DNA of 64,000 nucleotides, taken from Larkinella soli (lineage in GTDB: Bacteria; Bacteroidota; Bacteroidia; Cytophagales; Spirosomataceae). Within the stretch, counting starts at the first letter, position 1, and every line of letters starts with the position of its first letter. Made by a program: the position numbers and the translations under genes. The notes below the pieces were generated by a model that was given only the letters and a program-made list of their open reading frames with translations, did no database searches and had not been told where the DNA came from. Shown here one piece after another: positions 34,655 through 43,701 of the stretch. The DNA is taken from assembly GCF_003703975.1 (NCBI RefSeq), contig NZ_QTJY01000012.1:186001-250000 (forward strand). The letters are read 5' to 3'.

Positions 34655-37453
34655 ATGAGAAAAGTTCTACTGTCCTTACTGTTTATTGTTTCTACCGTAA
34701 TTTGTTTTGCACAAACTGAAGAACGAATCAAATTTGTAACGATTACGCCCAGCGAAAACACAGGTCAGGACTATTCTCCCTGGTTGTCCGATAATCTGGA
34801 CAATCTGGTTCAACCTGTCTGGCAAAGTAATATGAAATACATCGACGTGACGCTCCAGCTCGAAAAGCGGGCGCTCGTCAGCCGGCTCGCTTTCTGGGAT
34901 CGGGAAGGCATCTTTACCGAAAACCCCGTGTCCATTTATGCGCTCAAGGGAACGACGAAGACCTACCTCGGCAAGTTCGAGGGCCTCGATTATATGGCCT
35001 GGGTCAACCTTACCCTGACGACCGCCGTAGAAGCCGATGCCATCGTGATTCATAAGTTCGGCAACGACATTCCGCAGAAAATCAATGTATACGGCCAGCC
35101 GACCGGGCCGAACCCTAACCTGAGCAACCCGCCGACGACCACCCCTCCCCCGACAACCACGCCCCCGCCCTCCGTGACGATCTCGACCACCAAGATTCCC
35201 ATCGACGGCAAGCGCTGGTATCAGCTGAATAATGCCACCAACAACCTGGAAGGGCTGTTCGACGGGGTTACGAACGTCCAGGTGCAGACCGGCTGGGGCA
35301 AAATCCTGAACAACTACGACGCCTACTACCCGCTGAAGGACGGCGAAAACATGGTGATCGACGGCATTAAATTCTTTGACGCGGAAGGGATTATCAGCGA
35401 CAACCCGATGACGCTTTCGGTCATTACCCAAAACTGGCAGCGGATTCAGATCGGTGTATTCAAAGGTTTCGAATATTACAGCTGGGTCGGCCCCGATCCG
35501 GCCCGGCAGGCCACGGGCGATGCCCGTTTCCGGGTCGACACCCTGGTTCAGAATGCCCGTTACCTGGTGATCAACAGCTACGGCGCCTTCCCGAACGAAA
35601 TCGAACTTTACGGTACCTATACGCCCCCCACGGGCCAGCCTTCGCCGGTGCCGCAGAAGTCCATCAAAATGAAGGATATGTTCGGCGTAAACGCCTACGA
35701 GTGGAACTTCGAGGACGGAAACACGCCCTGGCAGATCAACGAACTCAAAATGAACATTGCCAAGTCCTTCTCCGGCATCCGCCATTACATGGACTGGCAG
35801 AAGCTGGAGTCGTCCGAAGGCGTTTACAGCTACAACCCGACCATCAGCGGGGGCTGGAACTACGACCTCATCTACGAACGCTGCAAAGCCGCCGGGATCG
35901 AGGTACTGGCCTGTCTGAAAACCCTGCCCGACTGGATGGTGGCCACTTACCCGGCCGGTGAACAGGATCATGAAAACGTGCCCGTCCGTCACGGCAAGAA
36001 TTTCAGCGATCCGATGTCTTATATCGAGCAGGCTAAAATGGCCTTCCAGTATACCGCCCGTTACGGCAGCAATACCAATGTAAACCCGGCGCTGCTAAGC
36101 GTTCATAACACGCCCCGCTGGACCGGCGATACGCCCAATTCCGTCAAGATCGGGCTGAATTTAATCAAGTATATCGAGTGCGAAAACGAACGGGATAAAT
36201 GGTGGAAAGGCCGCAAAGCGTACCAGACCGCCCGCGAATATGCCGCCAACTTATCGGCTTTTTACGACGGCCATAAGAACACGATGGGTCCGGGCGTCGG
36301 CGTCAAAAATGCCGATCCGAACATGAAGGTGGTGATCGGCGGGCTGGCTTCAGCCTCCATCGGCGCCGACTATCTCAAAGGCATGATCGACTGGTGCAAA
36401 CAATACCGGGGTTACAAGCCGGACGGCACCGTCAACCTGTGCTGGGACGTGATCAATTATCACATGTACTCAGACAACACCTCTTCGGCCCAGAGCGGCA
36501 CTTCCACCCGCGGAGCGGCCCCGGAAGTGACTCCGGTCTACAAGGTGGCTCAGGACTTCATCAAAACCGCCCATGAGCAGTGCTACGACATGCCGGTCTG
36601 GATTACGGAAGCCGGCTACGACATCAACCAGGGCAGCCCGCTGAAGGCCATCCCCATCGGCAGCAAAACCGCCCTCCATACCCAGGGCGACTGGATCATC
36701 CGGACGGCTCTGTTCTACGCCCGCCAGGGCATCGAGAAGGTATTCTTCTACCAGATGTACGACGACAACGACGGCCCGGGTATGTTCGGCACCTCCGGTC
36801 TGGCCAACGGCAACATGACCCGCCGTCCGGCCGCCGATTACCTCTACCAGGCCGGGAAGCTGCTGGGTGAATACACCTACAGGCAAACCCTGCATCAGGA
36901 CCCGATCGTCGACCGGTATGAGCGCAACGGCAAATCGGCCTATGCGCTGATGGTTCCCGACGAACAGGGCCGCACGGCCTCCTACACGCTCGATCTGGGC
37001 AGCGCCACGCTGGCGAACATCTACCGCCTGAAGGCCGGCAGCGACAGCATGGAGGTGGAAACCGTCAGCACCGTGCAGGGCAAGGTGACGCTGACCGTCA
37101 CGGAAACGCCGATGTTCGTGACCGCGGCCGACCAGGCGCCCAACGCCCGCGTCAGCGCCACGCAGGCCCCGACGGCCGAAACCGCCCTGTCGCTGCACAG
37201 CACCGTCAGCGTCTATCCGAACCCCGCCGTCGAGCAGGTCACCATCCGCCTGGAAAACGACAACCCGGCCAAAGTGGAAGTGAATGTATTCGAAGCCGGT
37301 CGCGGCACGCTTCATCAGCAGGTCTCGATGAGCAAGGGCGGGCAGACGTTTTCCGGGAAGGTGGATATTTCCGGCCTGCCGCTGGGGGTTTACATCTTTG
37401 AGATCAAACAGGGCAATGACCGGGCGTTCCGGAAGGTGCTGAAAGTAAAATAA
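34655..37453 (+). CDS. Secreted clan-A glycoside hydrolase with tandem beta-sandwich modules and T9SS type A tail
   Basis: The 932-residue protein has a signal peptide (ending CFAQ, residue 20). Two related modules follow, about 27-148 and 185-325, both with the pattern FxDxEGIxxxNP and an aromatic YxxWV stretch. They are joined by a Pro/Thr linker (158-173). The catalytic (beta/alpha)8 barrel (about 335-745) has the acid/base E512 in CENERD and the nucleophile E652 in WITEAGYD, as in clan GH-A families such as GH5 and GH39. A YPNPAVEQVTI...GVYIFEI C-terminus is a type A T9SS sorting domain. It could trim or modify the nearby polysaccharide. The exact family is unassigned. Confidence 0.85.
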   Translation: MRKVLLSLLFIVSTVICFAQTEERIKFVTITPSENTGQDYSPWLSDNLDNLVQPVWQSNMKYIDVTLQLEKRALVSRLAFWDREGIFTENPVSIYALKGTTKTYLGKFEGLDYMAWVNLTLTTAVEADAIVIHKFGNDIPQKINVYGQPTGPNPNLSNPPTTTPPPTTTPPPSVTISTTKIPIDGKRWYQLNNATNNLEGLFDGVTNVQVQTGWGKILNNYDAYYPLKDGENMVIDGIKFFDAEGIISDNPMTLSVITQNWQRIQIGVFKGFEYYSWVGPDPARQATGDARFRVDTLVQNARYLVINSYGAFPNEIELYGTYTPPTGQPSPVPQKSIKMKDMFGVNAYEWNFEDGNTPWQINELKMNIAKSFSGIRHYMDWQKLESSEGVYSYNPTISGGWNYDLIYERCKAAGIEVLACLKTLPDWMVATYPAGEQDHENVPVRHGKNFSDPMSYIEQAKMAFQYTARYGSNTNVNPALLSVHNTPRWTGDTPNSVKIGLNLIKYIECENERDKWWKGRKAYQTAREYAANLSAFYDGHKNTMGPGVGVKNADPNMKVVIGGLASASIGADYLKGMIDWCKQYRGYKPDGTVNLCWDVINYHMYSDNTSSAQSGTSTRGAAPEVTPVYKVAQDFIKTAHEQCYDMPVWITEAGYDINQGSPLKAIPIGSKTALHTQGDWIIRTALFYARQGIEKVFFYQMYDDNDGPGMFGTSGLANGNMTRRPAADYLYQAGKLLGEYTYRQTLHQDPIVDRYERNGKSAYALMVPDEQGRTASYTLDLGSATLANIYRLKAGSDSMEVETVSTVQGKVTLTVTETPMFVTAADQAPNARVSATQAPTAETALSLHSTVSVYPNPAVEQVTIRLENDNPAKVEVNVFEAGRGTLHQQVSMSKGGQTFSGKVDISGLPLGVYIFEIKQGNDRAFRKVLKVK

Positions 37454-37480
37454 TCCGGACTTACCAATCTCTGACCTCCC

Positions 37481-37522
37481 CGGCCGTGAATCTGTTAACT
37501 CAGGTTTGCGGCCGTTTTTTTT
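37481..37522 (+). terminator. Intrinsic terminator after the glycosidase gene
   Basis: A 14-bp stem with three G-T pairs (37481-37494 with 37501-37514) closes a TTAACT loop and precedes eight T residues. It lies 27 bases after the stop codon. Confidence 0.85.
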
Positions 37523-37532
37523 GGTCCCCGGC

Positions 37533-38852
37533 TTACCGCACCAGCAGCACCCGGCCCCGGTTGACGATGGTCCGGGCCGGACGGCTGCCCTCGGCATATT
37601 CGAACCGGACCACCCAGAGATAGACGCCTTCCATGCAGGGCAGGCCGAGGTAGGTACCGTCCCACCGCTTGTCGGGATGGTCGCTGGCGAAGATGACGCT
37701 CCCCCAACGGTTGTAGATGGTCAGGCGGAAGGAAATGAAGTCCTTGCAGTAGACGTCCAGCTGATCGTTGGTGCCGTCCTGGTTGGGCGTGAATACGTCG
37801 GGGATGGAGATTTTGAACCGGGCGCAGTCCTGCGTCGAAACCGAGAGGGTGTTGGAGGTGGCCCGGCAGGGCGTATTGCCGATGCTGCCGAAATTGGGGG
37901 CCTGCGTGCAGAGCAGACGATAGTACTTTTTATCCGGAAAATCGGCCTCCAGCTTCAGTTCGAGGCCGTTCTGGCCCGGAACGGCCTTCCAGTTCACCGC
38001 GTCGTCGCTCACCTGCCACTGGTACGCGGGATTGACGTATCCCTCGCCGAGCGTGGACCGGATAACGGCCGGCCCGCCCTCACAGACCTGGAGATGATCG
38101 GCGGTGGTTTCGGCGAAGGCGATGGTCAGGGTCGGGTTGCAGGGCCGGAACTGGATGTCGTCGATGGCCAGGTCGTTGCCGCAGCCGCCCAAGCCCTCGT
38201 TGATCAGCTTCAGCAGGATGACGTCCCGTTCAGGCGGCACCGTGAACAGCATCGAGCAGCGGACCCAGGTGGGGCCTGTGGTTCGGGGGATGGAACCGGT
38301 GCTGACCGACTGGACCACTACGCCTGCGGCCGTTTCGATGCGCATGGCGATGATCGGGTCGCGCGGGACGAGCAGCCCGCAGGCGCCGGGCGGACGGATC
38401 AGGTTAACGTTCAGTACCCAGAATGAAAACTCGTAGGTGGTTCCGACACAAAGTCCCGAAACCAGCTGGCTATAGAACTCCCCCGGTTGATACGATGCAT
38501 TGACGACCAGCATATTGCCCCTCGTATCGCCGGGCGTATGGTCTTCCGGCGCTTCGTGCCAGGCCGTTCCGTGGCAGCTTCCCTCCACCGTGTCGGCTAC
38601 GGTATATTCGCCGTCGTCGAGACAGCTACGGGACCGGTAGTCATAGGTGGTTTTCCCGGCCGCCAGCGGACCGGTGGGACCGGCGCCGAACGTTTCGTTC
38701 AGAACGGCCGGGCCGAGCACCCCGCTGCACGACTGCGCCCGGACCGATCCGATCGTAACGAGGTGCAGCAGCAACAGGGCCGCCGTCGGCCGAAGGCGTG
38801 CCTTTATCCGACGCCAGGGGGCAGTATGAAGGAAACAGTCCGGCATGTTCAC
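37533..38852 (-). CDS. Secreted protein with T9SS type B (gliding-motility C-terminal) sorting domain
   Basis: The 439-residue protein has a signal-like N-terminus (TAALLLLHLVTIGSVRAQ at about 23-40). A lectin/laminin-G-like sandwich follows with NETFGAGP, YEFSFWVLNVN and DLAIDDIQFRPC, then an Ig-like repeat (AYQWQVSDDAVNWKAVPGQN). The last about 90 residues carry the CHU_C signature: VFTPNQDGTNDQL, YNRWGSVIF, WDGTYLG and GVYLWVVRF. It should be exported through the type IX system and attached to or released at the cell surface. Several cysteines suggest disulfides. Its role is not known, but it lies in the envelope-glycan neighbourhood. Confidence 0.88.
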   Translation of the reverse strand: MNMPDCFLHTAPWRRIKARLRPTAALLLLHLVTIGSVRAQSCSGVLGPAVLNETFGAGPTGPLAAGKTTYDYRSRSCLDDGEYTVADTVEGSCHGTAWHEAPEDHTPGDTRGNMLVVNASYQPGEFYSQLVSGLCVGTTYEFSFWVLNVNLIRPPGACGLLVPRDPIIAMRIETAAGVVVQSVSTGSIPRTTGPTWVRCSMLFTVPPERDVILLKLINEGLGGCGNDLAIDDIQFRPCNPTLTIAFAETTADHLQVCEGGPAVIRSTLGEGYVNPAYQWQVSDDAVNWKAVPGQNGLELKLEADFPDKKYYRLLCTQAPNFGSIGNTPCRATSNTLSVSTQDCARFKISIPDVFTPNQDGTNDQLDVYCKDFISFRLTIYNRWGSVIFASDHPDKRWDGTYLGLPCMEGVYLWVVRFEYAEGSRPARTIVNRGRVLLVR

Positions 38853-39029
38853 TCAAAACCATCCAAAAATAGGACCAGACCGGTCGGGCAAGTTGGTTAA
38901 TTCTGCCGTTTAACCCTAAATTAATGCGGGTTAAAGAGCCGCGTCACTTATTTAATCAGGTCCGGAGGAAGCAATTGGTACAATTTCTGATGATCAGGAT
39001 AGGAGTTGCATTCACCAAATTTTCATTAC

Positions 39030-39593
39030 ATGAAAAGCCTTTTCCTTTCTTTGATCCTTCTCGTTGGAATGTTCGGCTGCCAGCCGGCCGTGAAGCCGAA
39101 ACCCATCGCCGATTTTGCCTTCACCCCCGTCCCGAACGAGCCCGGTCATTTCAAGTTCACCAACAAGTCGCAGCATGCGGACCGGTATCAGTGGATCTTC
39201 GGCGACGGCCAGGCATCGACGGAAGAAACCCCGACCGTGACCTACCACCAAAACGGTATTTATACGATTTCGCTGGCCGTGAAGAACAACCAGGGGGCCG
39301 ACGAGGTGCAGAAAAGTGTCGAGGTGACCGGCATCCCGGCCAGCGGCACGGTGACGTTCTGGACCAATGGAGACAACGGGTCGGACGTGGAGGTCTTCGT
39401 CAATAACGTACTTCAGGGGATGATCACCCGCTTTCAGCCTTCGGCGCCGACGGAATGCGGGGGCGACGGCTTCGTCTCCCTGAGCATGCCCACCGGCACC
39501 TACGGCTTCTATGCCAAATCCAAAACCCGCAACTGGACCGGAACCTTCACGGTGAAAAACGGGGTCTGCACGACCAAGCTCATTGCCAAATAA
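39030..39593 (+). CDS. PKD-domain lipoprotein
   Basis: The ATG at 39030 gives 187 residues with a lipoprotein signal ending LVGMFGC (C17). An upstream TTG at 39006 would add eight residues and spoil the signal. The first half is a PKD domain (IADFAFTPVP, YQWIFGDGQASTEETPTVTY, NGIYTISLAVKN). The second half, SGTVTFWTNGDNGSDVEVFV, is a small beta domain with C148 and C185 which could pair. It is probably a surface-exposed binding lipoprotein. The stop is only five bases from the stop of the convergent GT2 gene. Confidence 0.82.
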   Translation: MKSLFLSLILLVGMFGCQPAVKPKPIADFAFTPVPNEPGHFKFTNKSQHADRYQWIFGDGQASTEETPTVTYHQNGIYTISLAVKNNQGADEVQKSVEVTGIPASGTVTFWTNGDNGSDVEVFVNNVLQGMITRFQPSAPTECGGDGFVSLSMPTGTYGFYAKSKTRNWTGTFTVKNGVCTTKLIAK

Positions 39594-39598
39594 TTCGC

Positions 39599-40462
39599 TC
39601 AGCGCTCGTTGGTCGACGTCTTCGTGTCGTGCGGAGCCTGCGGGGTGAACATGCTGGTGAACCGGTCCAGCTCCCGGGCAATCCGGTTCACCAGCGCCTT
39701 TTCGAAACTTCCGTCCTTCTCCAGCGTCCGGGTCCCCGTCCAGGCCCGGGCTTTGTTTGATTTTACCTGCATCACCGTGCCGTGCTTCATCAGTTCGAAA
39801 CACATCCGGCCGTCTTCCCCGCGGATTTTCTTCATCACGTAACCGATTTTCAGCCCCTGCTCCCGAACGTAGCCGATGCTGATGCCGTAGGCGTTCAGGT
39901 GCGGCCGTTTGAAGTGGCGCAGTTCGGCGATCACGTCCTTCATCGTCTCCAGAATCGACAGCTTCCAGCGCGGAAACTTCTCGCTCGGAATGAACGAATA
40001 CCGGCCGTAGACGCAGACGACGCCCGGTTGCGTCAGCACCTTCATCATCTCATCCACCCAGCATTCCGGGTACAGCCCGTCGGCATCGGCCGTCAGAATA
40101 TATTTGCCCCGGGCGGCTTCCAGCCCCTTCTGCCGGGCCGGTCCCCAGCCCTGGATCGGCTGGAAAACCGAACGGACGTGCAGCCGGTCCAGCGTATCCT
40201 GCATGTGGTCGGTCGAGTTGTTGTTCACGACGATGATTTCAAGCGGATATTTGGTCTTGAGATGCGACAGGGAAGCTACGCTCCGCAGAATGTTGACCTC
40301 TTCGTTCCAGGCCGGAATGACGATGCTGACCAGGGGGTCGGGGCTCTGGATGCGGTCCAGACCTTTGTTGATACTGTCGAACAGATAGGGAGGAATTTCC
40401 TCCGATTTGGTAAACGGATAATCGAACTGATTCAACCATGCCGGCGGACGAAAGAATCCCAT
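39599..40462 (-). CDS. GT2 family glycosyltransferase, last gene of the polysaccharide run
   Basis: Starting at the ATG at 40462 (287 residues, MGFFRPPAWLNQF) avoids overlap with the preceding acyltransferase gene; the frame is open further upstream to 40591. The GT-A domain has VSIVIPAWNEEVNILRSVAS, LEIIVVNNNSTDHM, and the metal-binding ILTADADGLYP. The C-terminal part (GEDGRMCFELMKHG) follows the usual ED motif of inverting GT2 enzymes. It has no clear membrane helix. As the last minus-strand gene before convergent genes, it closes the exopolysaccharide locus. Confidence 0.88.
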   Translation of the reverse strand: MGFFRPPAWLNQFDYPFTKSEEIPPYLFDSINKGLDRIQSPDPLVSIVIPAWNEEVNILRSVASLSHLKTKYPLEIIVVNNNSTDHMQDTLDRLHVRSVFQPIQGWGPARQKGLEAARGKYILTADADGLYPECWVDEMMKVLTQPGVVCVYGRYSFIPSEKFPRWKLSILETMKDVIAELRHFKRPHLNAYGISIGYVREQGLKIGYVMKKIRGEDGRMCFELMKHGTVMQVKSNKARAWTGTRTLEKDGSFEKALVNRIARELDRFTSMFTPQAPHDTKTSTNER

Positions 40463-40520
40463 ACCAGACTGCGATTTAAAAAGTGAATATTGAAGAAATT
40501 GCTCTGCGTATTTCAGGCGG

Positions 40521-41597
40521 TCAGACCGATGCGACGGCAGGCCGGTTTTTGATTTTCGAATGCGGTTTGCTCTGAAACCGAAGTTCCACATACCGGTAGG
40601 TGAATACCGACATGCCGTGGATGAGCGTCAGGCAGACCAGCAGGTAAACCCATTCTCCCCAGGCGGTGTGCGGCAGTTTCAGCACCTTGAACAGAAACAG
40701 GTCCATGGCCGCCAGCACGATGAAGTGGTTCAGGTAGTAGGAGTACGACAGATTACCCAGAAACTCGAACCGGGGCCGGGAAAGTACGCCGGAAACCGCC
40801 CCGGCTTCCCGGGAAAATACCAGGATGACCACCGCAAACCAGAGCGGCATCAGCCAGCTCGTCGGGTGGGTGAAGGAATACAGGAACACCAGCGTCAGGG
40901 CCGCCACCGCCCCTTCCAGGACCGAGTTGAACCGGAAACCGGCCGGCGGAACGAGGTTCTGATGAACCCGGTACGTCAGCACTCCGACCAGGAAACCGTA
41001 CAGACACCGGATGAAACCGTAGTCGTAATTGTAAATGATGTTGCCGCCGTGGGCCGCGATGAACCAGGCGACCAGGGCCAGATAGGTTCCGCACAGCGCC
41101 ACGAGGTTCTTCCGGAATACCAGCAGGGACAGGGCCCAGAGGATGTATACGTAAAACTCGGCGCTGATGCTCCAGCTCGGGTCATTCCAGGTCACCGAAT
41201 CGAACAGGCCCAGCGCCTGCGTCAGCGTCAGATTGGCCAGGAACGACAACAGGTTGTTCTTTTCAAAAACCGGGTTGGTCAGCGGCACGAAAAACCGGTC
41301 CACCACGTACCGGAAGCTTTCAAAACCCAGCATCAGCAGCAGCGTGAACAGGTGCAGCGGGTAGATGCGGTAGAACCGCTTCACCACAAACTGCCGGGCC
41401 GAAGCCAGGTCGTCGATCTTCTTCAGGTTGCTGTGGGTCATGACGAAACCCGACAGCACGAAGAAGAAATCCACGAACGTATCGCTCTTGGCGATAAAGG
41501 CATTGCCGGACAGAATCGAAAGGTGCTGCATGTGAAAAAAAATGACCATGACCGCAGCAATTCCCCTGAAAACGTCGATGGTCCTGAACCTCATCAT
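40521..41597 (-). CDS. Acyltransferase 3 family membrane protein
   Basis: The start is one of two adjacent ATGs (41597 or 41594), giving about 358 residues; two codons upstream there is a weaker alternative at 41615. It opens with MRFRTIDVFRGIAAVMVIFF, the Acyl_transf_3 signature, with the conserved histidine in FFHMQH. About ten membrane helices follow, with VKRFYRIYPLHLF and WSISAEFYVYILW as further landmarks. Such enzymes O-acetylate or otherwise acylate sugars of surface polysaccharides. It lies 41 bases after the GT4 gene. Confidence 0.9.
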   Translation of the reverse strand: MMRFRTIDVFRGIAAVMVIFFHMQHLSILSGNAFIAKSDTFVDFFFVLSGFVMTHSNLKKIDDLASARQFVVKRFYRIYPLHLFTLLLMLGFESFRYVVDRFFVPLTNPVFEKNNLLSFLANLTLTQALGLFDSVTWNDPSWSISAEFYVYILWALSLLVFRKNLVALCGTYLALVAWFIAAHGGNIIYNYDYGFIRCLYGFLVGVLTYRVHQNLVPPAGFRFNSVLEGAVAALTLVFLYSFTHPTSWLMPLWFAVVILVFSREAGAVSGVLSRPRFEFLGNLSYSYYLNHFIVLAAMDLFLFKVLKLPHTAWGEWVYLLVCLTLIHGMSVFTYRYVELRFQSKPHSKIKNRPAVASV

Positions 41598-41638
41598 ATT
41601 GACCGGATAGTGCAAAGTTTATGCCTGAAATACCATGC

Positions 41639-42736
41639 TCAGGCCAGCGCCCGATAGATGTCGAGCGTCTTTTCCATGGATTCTTTCAGCGTGAAATCGC
41701 CCAGCCGCTGCGTCCCTTTCCGGACCAGTTCCCGGCGCTTTTCACTATCGGAAAGAAAGCCGGTGATCACCGAAATCAGGTCGTCGACGGCGTGCGGGCT
41801 AAAGAATAAAGCCGCGTCGGCCCCGATTTCGCGAAAGCATTCGGTATCGCTCAGCAGCACCGGGCAACCGGCTTTGTAAGCTTCCAGAATCGGCAGGCCG
41901 AAGCCCTCGTGCAGCGACGGATAAACGAAAAGGGCCGCGTTCTGATACAGGTAGTTAAGTTCTTCGTCCGTCGCGTTGATGTGCCGCACCTTATCGCCGA
42001 GTTTCAGCCGGTGGATGAACTCCCGGTCGGCAATACCCGGATTCCCGCCCCCGGTCAGAATGAGGTGCAGGTCGGGATAGACCGACGAGAGTTGTTTGAA
42101 AGCGTTCATGAAAAGATAAAAATTCTTGTATCCGCTCCGGTCGCCCACATAAAGGAGGTAGTGCTTCGGCAGATGGGCGACGGGGCGGGTCACGAACGGA
42201 GCGTCGGTTTCCATCCCGTGATAAATCACTTCGATCCTGCTTTCATCTACCTCGTAATACCGCAGCAGGTCTTTCTTCGTCGTGTTCGAAATGGCGATGA
42301 TCTTGTCGGCGCGTTCCAGATTCAGCCGTTTCTGATACGTCAGCGGATCTTCCGCCCAGAAGTATTCCGGCAGCCGCTCATACGTCAGGTCATGGATCGT
42401 GACGACCAGCGGCTTTTTCAGATTTTTCAGAAAATAAGGATCGTAATACGTCGGGTGAAAGACGTCGAAGTTATCGCTGCTCAGGAGGTAGTTGCAGTAC
42501 TTTTCGTTGATGAAATAAGGCGGCTTCGACCGTTGCTTCAGCAGCAGATCGCCGAGGTTGTTATTCAGCAGAAGGTGCTCGTTATGGAGGTAATGATTCT
42601 TGGCGTAAAGCACACCGAGTTCATAATCCATATCCGGCGTATCCTTGATGAACTGGAGAATATTGGCGAAATACCGACTGATACCGCCGTACTTCTGCGT
42701 CGTGAACTTCTGGTGGTCGAATAGAACCTTGATCAT
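41639..42736 (-). CDS. GT4-type glycosyltransferase
   Basis: The ATG at 42736 gives 365 residues (MIKVLFDHQKFTTQKYGGIS); the frame extends upstream to 42895 into the fucosyltransferase gene without coding character. GT-B features include KYGGISRYFAN near the N-terminus, VVTIHDLTYERLP, KIIAISNTTKKDLLRYY, and the donor-site HEGFGLPILEAYKAGCPVLL, where the EGFGLPxLE motif carries the retaining catalytic glutamate. The pattern is like mannosyltransferases in O-antigen and exopolysaccharide synthesis. The sugar is not known. Confidence 0.92.
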   Translation of the reverse strand: MIKVLFDHQKFTTQKYGGISRYFANILQFIKDTPDMDYELGVLYAKNHYLHNEHLLLNNNLGDLLLKQRSKPPYFINEKYCNYLLSSDNFDVFHPTYYDPYFLKNLKKPLVVTIHDLTYERLPEYFWAEDPLTYQKRLNLERADKIIAISNTTKKDLLRYYEVDESRIEVIYHGMETDAPFVTRPVAHLPKHYLLYVGDRSGYKNFYLFMNAFKQLSSVYPDLHLILTGGGNPGIADREFIHRLKLGDKVRHINATDEELNYLYQNAALFVYPSLHEGFGLPILEAYKAGCPVLLSDTECFREIGADAALFFSPHAVDDLISVITGFLSDSEKRRELVRKGTQRLGDFTLKESMEKTLDIYRALA

Positions 42737-42774
42737 GCCGTTTGTCTTTTTATCAGACGGGATTAAGTTGAAAC

Positions 42775-43647
42775 TTATAGCCGGGTCCAGCCTTTCGGCA
42801 CCAGGTCTTTGGTATTCCAGTCCGGTTTGTTCCGGTACCATCTCGCCGGTGCGATCACCAGCTTGTCGGGATTCGGATTCAGCCAGGCGCCCCACCAGCT
42901 GAAGGAGCTGTTGGCGATGATGTTATGCCGGCACAGGCTCATCAGCTGCAGGTCTTTCAGGTCGGCATCCTGCCCCTCGTTGACGACGAAAACGTCATTC
43001 TCCCGGAGATCGAAATTGTCCTTTACCCACGCATGATCGTCCGAAAAGACGAAAAACCGGTGCGACGGAAACCGCTCCCGCACCAGCGCGACGGCTTGCC
43101 GGTAATACTCCATCCCGACAAACCCGAACGTCTTGCTGAAGTCGGGGTGCGTCACGTAGTCGCCCCGCCGGATGTGCATCGAAACCGGCGTTTCGCTGCC
43201 CGTGATTTCCTGTTTGTATTGGGTGAAATTCACCTCGTCGACGTCTTTGAACGACAGTTCCCGACGAATGACGTCCGCGTTTTCCCAGAAGTATTTTTCG
43301 GACTGCCAGAAACCGTCGAGCGTAATCCAGAAGCCGGTCGAATGCAGCACTTCCTCGTCGAAATGAAAGTGTTTTTCCTTTACTAAGGAGAAAAAGGGTT
43401 TGAAGGTCCGGTTCGGAAACAGCTTCGTGCCTTTCGAGATGTATTCGAGCGGGGAACGGTTCAGAACGCTGTAATTGATATGAAAGCGGTCGAGTTTAAA
43501 ATGCCGGACCGTATCGGTGTCATACGTCGATTTATAATAACTCAGATCGAAGTACAGGGACGTGCCGTTCAGCAGGGCCAGATTCCGGCCTACCGCGTAT
43601 TGAAACAGCTGATTTCCCAGACCACTCGTAATTTTCGTGACAATCAT
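42775..43647 (-). CDS. Alpha-1,2-fucosyltransferase (GT11)
   Basis: The 290-residue protein has the GT11 signatures: SGLGNQLFQYAVGRNLA at the N-terminus, MHIRRGDYVTHPDF (H158 to D163) as the donor-binding motif, and NSSFSWWGAWLNPNPDKLVIAP near the C-terminus. Members move L-fucose from GDP-fucose to galactose or related residues in O-antigens and capsules, so the polysaccharide probably contains fucose. GDP-fucose synthesis genes (gmd, fcl) are not in the window and must lie elsewhere. The gene and its neighbour are more AT-rich than the surrounding genes. Confidence 0.94.
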   Translation of the reverse strand: MIVTKITSGLGNQLFQYAVGRNLALLNGTSLYFDLSYYKSTYDTDTVRHFKLDRFHINYSVLNRSPLEYISKGTKLFPNRTFKPFFSLVKEKHFHFDEEVLHSTGFWITLDGFWQSEKYFWENADVIRRELSFKDVDEVNFTQYKQEITGSETPVSMHIRRGDYVTHPDFSKTFGFVGMEYYRQAVALVRERFPSHRFFVFSDDHAWVKDNFDLRENDVFVVNEGQDADLKDLQLMSLCRHNIIANSSFSWWGAWLNPNPDKLVIAPARWYRNKPDWNTKDLVPKGWTRL

Positions 43648-43701
43648 TTCCGATTTTCGTTTACTGACCGAATCCCGCCGGTTCCGCTTTTCCGCCTGTT
43701 T

